From Linum tenue (Eukaryota > Streptophyta > Magnoliopsida > Malpighiales > Linaceae), in contig CAMGYJ010000004.1 of the NCBI GenBank assembly GCA_946122785.1, forward strand, positions 22,391,684-22,455,683: a stretch of DNA of 64,000 nt, read 5' to 3'. Below the pieces are notes generated by a model, which saw only the letters and a list, made by a program, of their open reading frames with translations, made no database searches and was not told the DNA's origin. The stretch's first letter is position 1. Each line of letters opens with the position of its first letter. Positions 11,890 to 24,101 of this stretch are shown one piece after another. The position numbers were made by a program, and so were the translations under genes.

Positions 11890-13387
11890 GTTGTTGACGT
11901 TTAAACGATCTCCTCTTATTCAAACTTCAACCATCCGGCGTTCACCATGTCTTGAACCCTTTTCTTCAGAGCGTTGCAATTTTCCACTGAATGCCCTTGG
12001 ACTCCGGAATGGTAATCGCAATGCTTATCGAACCTATACCCTCTTGTGGAAATGGGGTTTGCAAAGTCTCGCCCGAAATAGGAGTGATTAGACGATCTTG
12101 GAGTAATCGAGGAAAGAGTTCGGTATATGTGACCGGGATAGGGTCAAATACCCTTTTTGCTTTCCTTGGGATACTAACATCTCGATTAACACCTTGTCGT
12201 GGTACTGGTGCTTGATTTTGGATCATTGATTTCATGAAGTTCGGAGGTTGCAATACTGGGGCCTGATTCTTTTGAAAATTGTTTCTTCGTGTCTTCACTT
12301 TTGCTTCTTTGTGGGATGAATATACATCTTCTTCCTTTCTCTTGTTCTGGCTTAGTCTCGTGGAGCCTTCTGGTATTTCCATCTTGCCTTGATTAATCCC
12401 TTTTTCTATCCTTTCACCGATTATTAATAGATCGACAAAGTTAGTCGCGGTAATTCCTACCATGTTGTTGTAGTAGGGAGGCTTGAGTGTGTCGAAGAAG
12501 ATTGACACCATTTCTTTCTCTGTTAGAGGAGGTTGAACATCTACGGATTTTGTTCGCCACCTGTGGGCGTATTCACGAGAAGATTCATTCTCTTGTTTTT
12601 CCATATTACGCAAGTCCTCCCTGTCTGGAGCTAAATTTTGGTTATGCTTATAGTGTCTGAAGAATGCATCAGCAAGATCTTGCCATTTCTTCACCTTTGA
12701 TCTTTCGAGTTGCACGTACCACCTTAGAGCTGGACCACTTAAGCTATTCTGGAAGCAATGTATCATCAATTTTTCATCCCGAATATGGTTAGCCATCTTG
12801 TTTCAATACATAATCGAGTGGCTTCAGGGGCAAGTACTACCTTCGTACTTCTCCAATTCTGGCATTTTGAATTTGTGAGGTATTACACATCTGGGACCAG
12901 ACATAATTGTGATGCATCTGTGGGCCCGTATGACTCCACTCCTTCTATAGCTCTTTATTCATTCATCGAGTCGTTCAAATCTTTCTTTGGATACGACATC
13001 GATCACAGTTTCTTTTAACTTCAGTCTCCCTTGCGAGTCATCATGTCTTGATGATTCAATGTTTTCTTTATCAAGCTTCTCGTTTATGGGTATACTGATG
13101 AATTTCTTGCCCGAATTGCCCCCATTATGTGGCTCGCCATTGGCAAGTGACATTTCTTCCTCGTTGTTTGCTACCTCCTTCTTTTCTGTCATTATCCCTA
13201 TCAGCAAATTTAGTTGATTTTTCACCTCGTCGATACCTACTAGATTTTGATCGAACCCGACTAGCTTTTGATCGAATCCGGTCAACTTTCCTTCAACTCC
13301 CCATCTTATTTTGGAATGCATCCATGACGAGCTCAACCTTGATCTTGTCAAATACTTAAAGACTTGACTCTTTCCTTGTGGATGCAT
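11890..13387 (-). pseudogene. Ogre/Tat-like Ty3/gypsy gag remnant
   Basis: The minus-strand frames 13387-12959 and 12796-11966, followed by a third frame over about 12045-11890, contain gag blocks in order. These are a charged leader, LSGPALRWYVQLERS, FFRHYKHNQNLAPDR, an EYAHRWR block and VQPPLTEKEM. Last is HCDYHSGVQGHSVENCNALK, a Cys/His block in which only two cysteines are obvious. At least one stop or shift separates the first two frames, and a frameshift near 12050 precedes the last block. These blocks are characteristic of Tat/Ogre gag. Protease, RT and integrase are absent to the left, so this is a truncated relic. Confidence 0.75.
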
Positions 13388-14124
13388 GATTTTAGAAACC
13401 CTGAACCATCTTAAAATTGAAAAATTATTTTTTTATTTTTATTATGGGTATGTATGCATGATGCTTATGCAAATGTTAATGATGTATTAATGGAAATTTA
13501 TTTTTCATCTCATGCATGCGTTTTTAATCTTCTTATGATAACTAGTGAATGAAAATCTTATGAGAGAGTGATGTTTATGAATTTTAAAAATGTTTTTCAT
13601 TTATACAGTCACACATTTTTACGAGTAAAAGGTAAAACGCATATCATACATCGCAAGCAAACATAAATTTAGATAATCAAACACATATCATTACTTCATT
13701 ATCCTATTTAGGTTGACCTAGGGTTTTTCGGTGGCGTAACGACATGGTTTTAGGGTGGTTTCGAGTTAATTTTGGACAGTTTAGGGAGGCCTCTATGCTT
13801 ACTATATGCTGGCAGGGGAATTTCTAGGGATTTGGCTCCCAAGATGTATCCTATCGTAGCCCTTTCGAACTGGCTAGATACCTCGAGATCATCCTCGGAT
13901 CCGAGTTCAACTTGGTTAGAAAGTTTTGCCTGACTACCACTACTATGGATGTCACGGTACTCTTTTCAATTTTCTAAAGGGATAGCTCGGGCGTAGAGCT
14001 TTTATGCATGAATGCAAAAATTTAAATTGCGAAAATATAATTGCGCAAATAAGTAGAGAACACCCAACACGTAATAAAAAGTTAGAAAACTTATCGAACT
14101 TAGTTATATAGCTCGACTCTCGAA

Positions 14125-14142
14125 GTCCCCAGTGGAGTCGCA
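14125..14142 (-). other. Primer-binding site of the Ogre/Tat-like element
   Basis: On the minus strand this reads TGCGACTCCACTGGGGAC, close to the tRNA-Arg-type site used by Ogre/Tat elements. It sits about 740 bp upstream of the gag frame, at the junction between the untranslated leader and the presumed 5' LTR to the right. Confidence 0.7.
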
Positions 14143-15760
14143 ACCGTCCCTCCGGGGGTCAAGGTCGTTGCTTTCGCTTTTTGGGAGTCGTCATCGATCT
14201 TACTTGGAGTGGATCGAACACTCTTCGAATCGGCTCTAACCTTAGGGTGAGAACCGAGATATGGTCTGCGGTTAAGAGATTCGTGTTCGGTAGTACGGTT
14301 ACATGTGGGGAAGTAAAATCACACCTCACAACGCCTTAAATCAGTACTACTTAAGTCGATAAGTTTTTATATGGGTTGGGTGTAATTTAGTAATTATGTA
14401 TTTTTAAAAATCCCAATGGACCATTACTACATTGCTATTTCATTGAGTATAATTTAGCTAAACGTCCATTGACGTATTAGCTTACTATTAGGTATTTTAG
14501 GTATTTTTAGGGCCTTAATGGACCATTAAGAATTTAACCCGTATTAGTTGTAATTTAATTATACGCCCACTGGCATAAAAATTGGATACAAAATTAATTA
14601 TTTAGTTGGACTCGAACCTTATCGGTTGCCTACGTACCCGTTAGACAGGATCAAAGTCCACATAGTTCGTTAGGAACTTTGATCGTTTTAATTATGACTT
14701 TTACCACGTTCCACTGAACGTAATTCTCGTATTATAATTTTGTTAGTAAAATTTAAATTGATTATTGCAAGGATTTTAGTTATTAGGAAGTATTTTGATG
14801 TATTAGAAAAGAAGCAAGATAAACTTAATCCGCATTTCACATTTCGTATTAAGGATTTTAAACAAATAAAACTAAGTGGGATGTTTAAATTAATGCATGA
14901 TAGGCTAGCAGCCCAACTGGCTAAGTTGCCAGACCCAGACCGTGTTTGACTCCGAGAACAAGGGTTCGAAACATGTTAAATACAAATTTTTGGATTCTCG
15001 TTTTGGGTTCTTGTTTTAGTGCAGAGAAGGGGGAAGGGTAGTTTGGTAATTACTTAAAAGGACGGTGGCACGGCCGCATAATTAGTTAGAAACCCTAGGG
15101 GTAGAATTATCATTTGTAGGAAACAAGGTAGAACCGAATTTTTGGGTTTTTATCCATGGCAGCATAGCCTGATTTGGTTCTATCTTTTCTCCATGGCGGT
15201 ATAGCGTGCTTGTTTTTTATATTTTAAAAATAGTATAGCATGATTTGGATTTATCTTGTTCCTACGCTGCATAGCCCGATTCAGGTTTTTATGGTCCCGT
15301 TGCGGCAGAGCCTGATTTGGGGTTTTTATCCATGGTGGTATAGCCTGATTTGGTTCTATCTTTTCTCCATAGCGGTATAGCCTGATTTGGGGTGTTTATC
15401 CGTGGCGGTATAGTCAATTTTGATTCTTTGTTGTTCCCATGTTTTTGTTATCGTGGCGGTATAGCCTGTTTTGGATTTCATTCACTTCCATGGTGTTGTT
15501 TTGGGTTTTTTATTCTTGTGGCGGTATAGCCTGATTTGATTTTTGTTGTTGTTGTGGTAGTATAGCCTGGTTTTTTCGTATGGCAGTATAGCATGGTGGA
15601 ATTTTGTCTAGTGGATGTATAGCCTGGTGTCATTTCTATCTCGTGGCGGTATAGCCTTTTGGATCATGTGCATCATTGCGGTAAAATTCATGAGCATTTG
15701 TGAAAGTTTAACTCGATCACGAGTGGTATAGAGTTTTGTGCTTGGCATGAGGTGTTGAAT
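14143..15760 (-). mobile_element. Presumed Ogre/Tat 5' LTR, outer end undefined
   Basis: This is the sequence beyond the primer-binding site. It has no second copy in the window, and I could not fix its outer terminus, so the extent is a guess. It includes the TATAGC minisatellite at 15150-15660 and a short open frame at 14740-14949 that resembles nothing I know. Confidence 0.45.
15150..15660. repeat. Minisatellite of GGCGGTATAGCCTGATTTGG units
   Basis: About fourteen imperfect units with the core GGCGGTATAGCCTG are spread over 510 bp. Unit spacing varies from about 20 to 55 bp because of TTCTATCTTTTCTCCAT-type linkers. The array lies inside the presumed Ogre/Tat LTR. Confidence 0.8.
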
Positions 15761-16389
15761 CAGTTGAGTCTAAGTAGATTTTAGGTATGTTCCAAACTTG
15801 ATATTGGTAAAGATTTGAATTTGACTTCACCATGATGTGCAAATGCAAGGTATTTTATGATATGATATGATGTGATGAGGTATGTTGATGAAGATGGTGC
15901 GCTTGATTGACAAATGAAGATGATGGGATATTATTAGTTTGAAGTGCATTAGTTTAAAAGTAAGATCAAGACCAATGCATCACCTTATCAATATCAAGGG
16001 AACATATACATTTATTGACAAATGATTTCTCCCATTTCAAAATTAGAGCCCGCAGATTGATTTCTCGGATGGGATATAAAGTCATTTTCGACATATTAAT
16101 CATAAGACAACATTGTAAAAATAGCAAGATAAACCACAAATATATTATGTGAGAGCTCCAACAATTGGCATTCTCTAGTCAATGAGGCTATAGATCGGAA
16201 GTCGATCTACAAACTACTGAGTAAGAATAATATGTTCAATTTGGAGTTTGGCGACTATTAATTAGAGTAAAAAAATAAGAATGCTACTAAAGTGGACATA
16301 TATCTCTTTGAATATATATATGGCAAAGCCTAGCATACGTCAGTAGTATGCTGTATGCCTGTGTTCATATTTGGTTTTTGCACTTCAAT

Positions 16390-16905
16390 ATATTTCGCTG
16401 AATCAGAACCGTCGGTTATTATTTTTTAGATTAAATGAATCTCGTGGCTTGGGTTAGAGAATTAGAGACTGGGGTTTATCCATTAGAGGTTAGGCCGTTA
16501 GGGTATCGTATCATGCCCAAAATTTCGGTTAATTCTTGCTCTAAATAGTAAAACTCGACGGGGGTACAATGTACGACTGAGCGTACGCTTGGGCGTACGT
16601 TAAACTACCGTATGCCCGTTTGAGTTTTGCTATTTAGATCAAGAATTAACCGGATTTTTGGGCATGATATTATACCCTAACCACTAATGGGTAAACCCCA
16701 GTTCCTAGTTTTCTAACCCAAATCATGAGATTCGTTTAATCTTAAAATGAAAATCAACAATAATTTCGACGAATCCGAACCGTTGATTTTCATTTCAAGA
16801 TTAAATGAATATTATGCTTTGGGTTAGTGAATTGCGGACTGGGGTTCATCCATTAGGGGTTAGGGTATATTATCATGCCCCAAACTCCGGTTAATTTATA
16901 TATAT
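16390..16905. repeat. Three-armed fold-back repeat (direct, inverted, direct)
   Basis: A unit of about 165 bp occurs as copy A (about 16390-16558, forward), copy B (about 16615-16778, inverted) and copy C (about 16768-16905, forward). Shared phrases include AACCGTTGATTTTCATTT, GATTAAATGAATCT, CTGGGGTTTATCCATTAG and ATCATGCCC. The A/B centre carries GTACG...CGTAC mini-palindromes. A family was not identified. Confidence 0.7.
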
Positions 16906-19006
16906 ATGTGCATGTCTATATAGACAGAGAGAATCATCAATCTACCCTTTAAATTATGGGTGCATACATATAACTATAACATTTTTACATTAGATAAGGG
17001 TACTTTGTAATACCTAAATCACACAACACATTAATTATATATTCATAATCAATATGCAAAGTCGTCTCAATTTATCAAAAAAATAATAAATAACTGATAA
17101 TTTTCACTATTATTTATTGGGATTTGGGACTATATTATTTTCACTTGATCTTATCGCCCAAGTCGTCAATGAATTTTTTTGTAAAATATTTATGCATAAA
17201 AAACAAACAACTAAATTGAATATGGTACTTTAACTTTATTAGTAAATTTAGACTTGGCTTCCAGTTCATGATATATAAGTGCACAAACTTCTGGTTACTA
17301 ATGAATGATCTATGTTCCCAGAGTTTAAGTAATATAGTCAGTCCATGATCATCTACTATATTTGTCATGCTAAATAGTGTGATAAGAAAAATTATCGAGA
17401 TACTCAACAAAAAGCAAATACGTCATGGTTAGTATTGCTTATGCAAAGAGATGGGAATCATTAACCACGGCTAATAATCATCTCTACAAGGTGCGAATCT
17501 TGGTTGAGAGATAATGTCAGGGGTCTAGAATTGCTAATGAAATGACGGTCGAAGTACTATTAAAAAAGTGTATGGCAAGGGTTCTTTTGACTTGTAGTAA
17601 CGTTTTTCACCACTGCTAAATGTTGCAGTAAGGGGGTTTCCAATCCCTGCATGAACTCTCGCCAATGCTTTCTCTGTTATGAGTAGCAAAGAGTTTTAGC
17701 AACGCACGGTAGAAGTCACATCCAAGGGTTTTAGTAAGGGTTTTAACCCTTGCTAATGTACCAAGGGTTTAAAACCAATGCTACATATTAATATAAATTA
17801 TAATTGACAAATTTCCAGCCATGAGTTGTAACCGTTGATAAATTGGTTGATAAAACTAACAAGGGCTAAAACCGTTGCCATACAGCGATGTGGCTGTAAT
17901 GAGAAGATGTTCGTAACAAAGGTTAGAACTCTTGCATAATTCGACAATAAAACTTGATGAACATTTGTGTCCAATCCAACATGGTCACTAAAGTTGCATC
18001 CTAAAGAGAGGTGCCTCATTAATAACGACAATTTGGTTGCAAATACTGGTATTTTGTTCAATAGTTTCAAATATTTTGGTCATTATACTGTTGGTAGAAC
18101 CATTATAGTTGCATCTAAAGAGAGGTGTCTCATTAGCAAATACATTTTCGTCGCAAATACTATAAATTAACATTCTAATATAATTGGTACAAAAACTGAT
18201 TTTTTACATCAACAACCTCAACATTCTAATACAATTGTTCATTCTACTATAATTGGAATACCCTAACTTTTTGATTATTAACAAGCTCAAAGTTTTGGTG
18301 ATAAATGTCATTCTATATAAATTGAAAGAGTCAGATCATTTTGTAAATAGGAAAACCATAGAGATTTAAATCTATGATCTTCAAGCAAACTATAAACACT
18401 GATTATAACCTCTGAACATGACTACAGAAACTGAGAAGTTGGAACCTTGATCTCGTTGTTCGTTCTCACTGGCAGGTTCCTCGCATTAATAGACCACTTG
18501 GCCAAATAAGATTAAATATAGTCAATATATTAATCATCCATTAATCTCTCCTTTAATTTGTCTTGATTTAAAAAACTAATGAAAAGTTTAAGGTTATAAT
18601 ATTGAAAAAATCTATTCGAACTCCGCAGAAGGTCACCGCGGGTAGGATGTCGATGAATAGTGGATCAGGACGACAATTGCGAGAATGCGTGGAGGATTCT
18701 TGTATCGTTTTATGTTTCAAAACAAATTTAGGATTCGGAATATGAAACTCGTCTATGGAAAGAAAATAAATTTCCAATTTAGGGCCGACCTAATAATGTA
18801 GTATAAACAAAGTAGGGAAATCCTTATTGTCACCATGTAGAATTTGCCATGCTGTAGTGATATTGGATTAATCACAAATTAACGTGGGCACCAATCTAGT
18901 ATAGTTTTCTTATAATCCTTTGCCATCCAAATCTCTAACTATATGACCTTTAAAACAATGGATGATGAGAGTATCGAAATCCAAAGACGCGCGTACTTCC
19001 TAGTTC
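16906..19006. other. Gene-free spacer downstream of the protease gene
   Basis: AT-rich, with no supported gene. 17570-17790 has palindromic phrases such as AAGGGTTTTAACCCTT. A block starting GTTGCATCTAAAGAGAGGTG occurs twice (about 17991 and 18109). Both resemble subterminal repeats of DNA transposons, but no termini were found. 18780-19006 should contain the subtilase 3' UTR. Confidence 0.4.
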
Positions 19007-22000
19007 CTAGGCCAAAGAGACTGCAATCGGGCTTCTCACGACATGGTAATTATCCCTCCAAGTGTACCACCCAAAGCCGTAGCCATGTTTGAAGTAGTTG
19101 TTCGTAGTCGTCCTGTTATTCCGTGCCCTGATCGTCAACGTGAAGCTCTTCCGCTGCCCAATGCGGGTGAAGAACAGAATGCTGGGCCGGACCTTGATGG
19201 AGATTCCTAACGGCGGCTTGGCGCTGAAGAAATAAACGGCTTTCCCGTCGCCTCCCACGTTGGTCACCGTCCTCTTGATGGTTATGCTCCCCTTGAGCTT
19301 CGCCACAGACAGCGACGGGTAGTTGAGGTCGTACGTCGGCGGCGGACTCTCCGGGCAGTGAAAGTCCTTGTCGGCGCTCTTCACTCCGTAGCTGCAAAGG
19401 TAGAGAAGGTAGTCTTTATACGAGGCGTCGTACACGAGACCCGGATCCTCTGCCTTGGAGGGGCGGAAGTGACCCGACCCGAACTGGAAGGGCGTGGCTG
19501 TCTCCCCCGACGGATCCTTTATTGCCTCCCCCATGTTGTTCTTCATCCATGCTGCACAAATCAATTTTAGCCAAAAAAAAAATACCATGAACGAACTAAC
19601 TAATGATTCTATATTGTAGACAGAGAACACGATCGAGTCAAATTAACGGACCGGTTGTGATGATGGCAGATCTGACGGCGGCGCTGCTCCAAGTTGGGTG
19701 TAGGGATCTGAGAAGTGCAGCTAAACCGGCGACATGAGGGCAAGCCATGGAAGTTCCGGATTCAATATTGTACTTAACAATTCTTTTATCTGTTGATAGT
19801 TTTGTCGGCGGGGAAGCTTCACTCCATGCTGCCAGTATGTTGAGTCCCGGAGCCGCGATGTCAGGCTGTTAATTAACAAATTAAAGACAAACCAATATAA
19901 TTAATGTTAGCCTAACATACAATTTGATCGGATGAAGAAATAAATAATGACAAAAAAACAAAGCAACTAACTGGCCGTTTACCTTAAGGACATACGGATG
20001 AATGACGTTGGGGCCTCGACTAGTGAATCCGGCCATGAAAGGCGCCGGCTTATACCCTAACACGGTCTTTGCCTCTCCGATGCTAGCCGTTGGATTCTTG
20101 GTGGAGCTAATGTAGCCCATGATGTCAAGCGCCTCCTTGTAGACCACGGCGGTCGCCGGGAGTACATGAGCGTCGACGGACACTTCGTTGCCGTTACTGG
20201 CGCCGTTGCCGAGGATGAACCCCGCCCCGCCAGCCCTTTTCACTTCCAGCCCCTTGAGAACTCTCAACCCTGCGCCTCTCATGCACAACACTATTTTCCC
20301 CTTCACCTTTTCCGTCGAGAGAGAGTTGGGAAGGCACTGGTTCGTTTCGTTCTTTGGTACCCCAGCGCGGACGGCGTCGGCTGCGTACACCAGTGGGAGC
20401 GCCCTGAGAACGCTGTACGGAGTTACGGTTTGTCCCTGCACCAAAGAACAATTAAAAAACAAAGAGATCGAGAACTCGTCTTCCGTTAGTTATTCGTCCA
20501 AAAAGAAAAGAAAAAAATAAAAAACAAAGCACATACAATACCCCCACCTTGATCGTTTTGCCATTTCCAAGGACAAGAGGCCCATGAAATGCACGGTCCA
20601 GGCTGCTGGCGCCGACGGTGAGGATCCACGGCGGGGGATTGGACAGCGTGGCGGGGGCGGGGCCGGAATTTCCAGCGGCACATACAATGACGACGTTTCT
20701 CTTCATGGCGTGCAGGGCCCCGATGGAGAGGGCGTCGTCGGTGTGGTTGACGGGAGTCTGGGTTCCGATGGAGATGCTGATGACGTGGACACCGTCGGCG
20801 ATGGCCTGGTCCATGGCGGCTAGCATGTCTTCCTCGAAGCAGGTGTTGCCCATCGCCTTCTCCTGCTTGGGGATGGCCCAGCACACCTTGTAGATGGCCA
20901 GCCGGGCCAAGGGTGCCCCGCCCGAGGCCGTTCCCTTGGCAAATCCACCGAAAGCCGATACGTTGTGGACTTGGCGGCCAGCCACCGTGGAGGCCGTGTG
21001 GGTCCCATGACCGTCCTTGTCACGCGGTGACCTGTAATCCTCCGTTTCGTTCAGTTTGCCGTAATACTTCTCAAACCCTTTCACGTAGTATCGCGCTCCG
21101 ATGATTTTCCTGCAGCCATTCAAGTGCAAGTCAAACAAACAAAACCCAACCCAAACCAAACATATAATAAGTCTATGGAAGATTATCATATAGAGAATGC
21201 AAAGGTATGTAACAGTAAAAAATTGAGGATTACCTCGTTTCTCATTATCTTTTACAAGGGATCGGAACTTACTAATATGATTACCCATTCTTGGCTTTTT
21301 GGAATTATTGGAGAATTTACGCCTAAAAAGACTTGAATATCCAACACATTTTCAATTCGATATAATATAAATTTTATGTGTATATTACTCTATTTTCAGA
21401 GTCGGACTGGAGGCTGGATCGGAAAAGTTAGAGTTTTAGGATTAGTGGTTAACCGTTACAAAACCATTGGTAGAACCATTCAGGATATGTAACATACAAG
21501 ACTTGTATATTACACTAATTTAAGAATGAAGTTATAATTGGCCATAAACAATTTCAGATTCATATCATCACCAAAATATCTATTAAATCATTCAACCCAT
21601 AACTTTTTTAAGACCACGTAAAAACGATAACAACTTGATTGTCTTATTAGTTTACGTGAAAGTATTTTTAATTTTTTGTGTGGTTAAAGTGGTGGACAAG
21701 TTAAACCGTGGTGGTTTATATAATTTTATAAAGAAGTGTGAAAATCGTTTGGTCCATCAATAATCGCCATGCAATGATTCGGACCGCTATCGTAATTGGT
21801 TTGGCGATTTTAATAGCCCAACCGTTGATTCAATTCCGTTGTTATATTCTCAGAAAAGTGAAATAACGGAATAGAAATCATATTTGTTGACCCAAATACT
21901 TTGGCGAAGGGTGAGTTTTGAAGGGAAATCGCACCCGTGACATGAAAGAGAAATTTGGTTGCTTCCCTATCTGATGTCGTCGACTCTACAGAATCTGACA

Positions 22001-23469
22001 AAGTATTCTGGCCGGTCCACCCCATAAACAACGGATTGCGGAAAGGCTTTTTCGAGAGAGGAGAATATCAGCAGCGGTTCGACTGCAGCCAAAAGTAATC
22101 CAGCAATCCTGCTGCCTTATTTCCAAGGCGTATACCCAGAGAAGCAAAGCTATTGGCACCTAGTACAGCTGAAAGGTTACCCATCCCATTCCAAGTTGTC
22201 AATGGCTTGGATTTTATTTTAGGGTAACGTTTGGAATAAAATATGTTTTATAAGGAGGTGATTTTAGCAGCACACGTTGAATCACGGTTTTAATACTAGT
22301 CTAATCTTCAATACGATTTCATAATTCTTGGCGGATCGGATTTAGGGTGAAACTAGGAGTGCATACAAGCTTTATAAGGTTGTATATGCATGGTATACAT
22401 TAAACAATGAGAGGAGTTTGAAAATTAGGATATTTCTAAAATATGTTATCCAAGACTTAATCGACAAAAAAAAATATGACGCTAGAGATAGTTGTGTTTT
22501 TCTTGGCAATGAAATATATGTGCACTTCGCATTATCAAAATCATTTGAACTCGTATGCGACCAGAAAGCACAATAATATATATATATTTGAAAAGCTTGA
22601 GGATAGAGCAAAAGAGGAGGGAGAGATGCACCCACTTGTTACAATGAGAGGAGTTGAAAGCTTGTCCGGTTTGGCAGATTCCTCTCCATGATCTAGGGAT
22701 GGGTCCTAGCCCTTGCTCGCCAAAACTTTCTGCCTCTGGCCACACCCCTGCACAACATTCCAAATCACGCCTCCAATCATTCTATTGTATTATTGATGAT
22801 TCCATGATTACAAAATACACTAGCTAGCACCAGCTAGTTTTGGAAGAGTATAGTATATACACTAGTAGAGGCAGAACCGGAAAATCAAATTACTGACCGC
22901 TGTCGAGGACTCCAACGATGACGGACTTGCCATAGCCAGCCCTGTGAAGCATATTGGGCTCTTCCTGGGCCACGGAATAAGCCGCGGCCTCATTCAGCCC
23001 CGCGAATTCCCACGACCTTGTCGTTTGGGTCGAGTACTTCCCCGGCCGGCTCTCCACCACGCCCACCACTTCTCCCGCTTCTGCGTACAAATCAAGCACA
23101 TCACAATATATAATATATATACCTCAGGAAACAGAAAGAAACAGTCATATGTATTAGTTGAATTCTGCTGTCTGCAGCTTTCTACATACCTCTGAGCCTG
23201 GCGGCCTGTAGAGAGGTGAGGGAAGCGGCAAAGCCATTGATGCTGTGCTTGTAGCTGTAGATGAGGGAGGCTCTGGCCTCTTCCTCGGATTCCTTCACGG
23301 ACGACAGGTACGAGTGGTGGCTTCCTTCTATCTCCTCCGCCGTTTTCTCTCCCGACTGCTCTCGGAGGTACACGATATACGTCTTCTCCGCACTTGTGGC
23401 GGCTACTGACAGAGCGAAGCCGAGGAGGAGGAGCAGAAGCGGAGAAAGGTTCTCCCCCCTCGTCGTCAT
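19007..23469 (-). CDS. Subtilisin-like serine protease, SBT5 type
   Basis: A secreted subtilase (S8A family), probably acting in the cell wall or apoplast. Seven exons on the minus strand, all with GT-AG introns: 23469-23190, 23080-22898, 22747-22636, 21109-20548, 20435-19983, 19865-19652 and 19551-19007. They total 2349 nt, or 782 residues plus TAG. In order: a hydrophobic signal peptide (about 8-25), an I9 propeptide (to about 100), catalytic Asp153 (VGVLDSG), His226 ([10 protein letters not shown]), Asn339 (AAGNSGP), an inserted PA-type region in exon 5, Ser569 ([12 protein letters not shown]) and a C-terminal fibronectin-III-like domain. Length, exon count and phrases such as [15 protein letters not shown] and [20 protein letters not shown] point to the SBT5.5/SBT5.6 group. 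It appears complete and functional. Intron 3 is the longest (about 1.5 kb). Confidence 0.93.
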
Positions 23470-23553
23470 TGTTTGGCGGAGGACGTGTTGTTGGGCTTTT
23501 TTTTAGCTGGTGTGGGGAGGGAATCTCTTTAGTTTGTTGGCCTTTAGGGTATT

Positions 23554-23566
23554 CTATTTATCTATA
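23554..23566 (-). promoter_or_regulatory. Candidate TATA box of the subtilase gene
   Basis: On the minus strand this reads TATAGATAAATAG, about 85 bp upstream of the ATG at 23469, which suits a plant TATA box with a short leader. It was placed by sequence and distance only. Confidence 0.4.
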
Positions 23567-23569
23567 CCT

Positions 23570-24047
23570 TCTTTCTTTTTTCTTTTTCATTTTTCTTTTT
23601 TTTGCCAGCCGGTGACAATTATTTTTCCTCTTAAAACTATTTTTATTTCCCTAATTTTATGCCAATTAAATGACTTGCGGAATTTATTTGTGAAACGTAC
23701 GTACGACTACGAGAGTGAGCGCCCGGCCAGTTGGAATGGGATTTACTTGGGATTTTTATTCATTTATTATATATTGTTTCTAACTAATTCCTCATAGCTA
23801 GATAGGGTAGGAGGGAAAGATTTTCGGGAATAAGGAGTGAGCCGATCCACGTTTCTAATTTTAGGCAGCCATAGCCATACGTATAAATCAGCGGAGGTAG
23901 CTAGTAGTGCATGTGTAGTCACACTCTTCCACTCCTGTTGTACTCGATAATGGAACTCGATCTTTAATATTCGTAGCACACAAAAAAAAAGAAAATCTCT
24001 TCAATTTCGCGGATTACCATCTAAAAAGCTTTTGTCACTTTTAAATT
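23570..24047 (-). other. Upstream region of the subtilase gene
   Basis: AT-rich sequence between the candidate core promoter and the interrupted DNA element at 24048. No ORF or recognisable cis-element array was found. Confidence 0.35.
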
Positions 24048-24101
24048 CAGCTAGGGTGGGCAATGAGTTGGTCCACACAGGATCACATCGAATCGCATGT
24101 A

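Noticed and set aside
17570..18180. CACTA-type element suggested by AAGGGTTTTAACCCTT palindromes
   Set aside because: No CACTA termini or 3-bp duplication could be read in the surrounding sequence.
20166..20893. Several open frames on both strands in the protease gene
   Set aside because: They are out-of-frame shadows of the GC-rich exons 4 and 5 of the subtilase.
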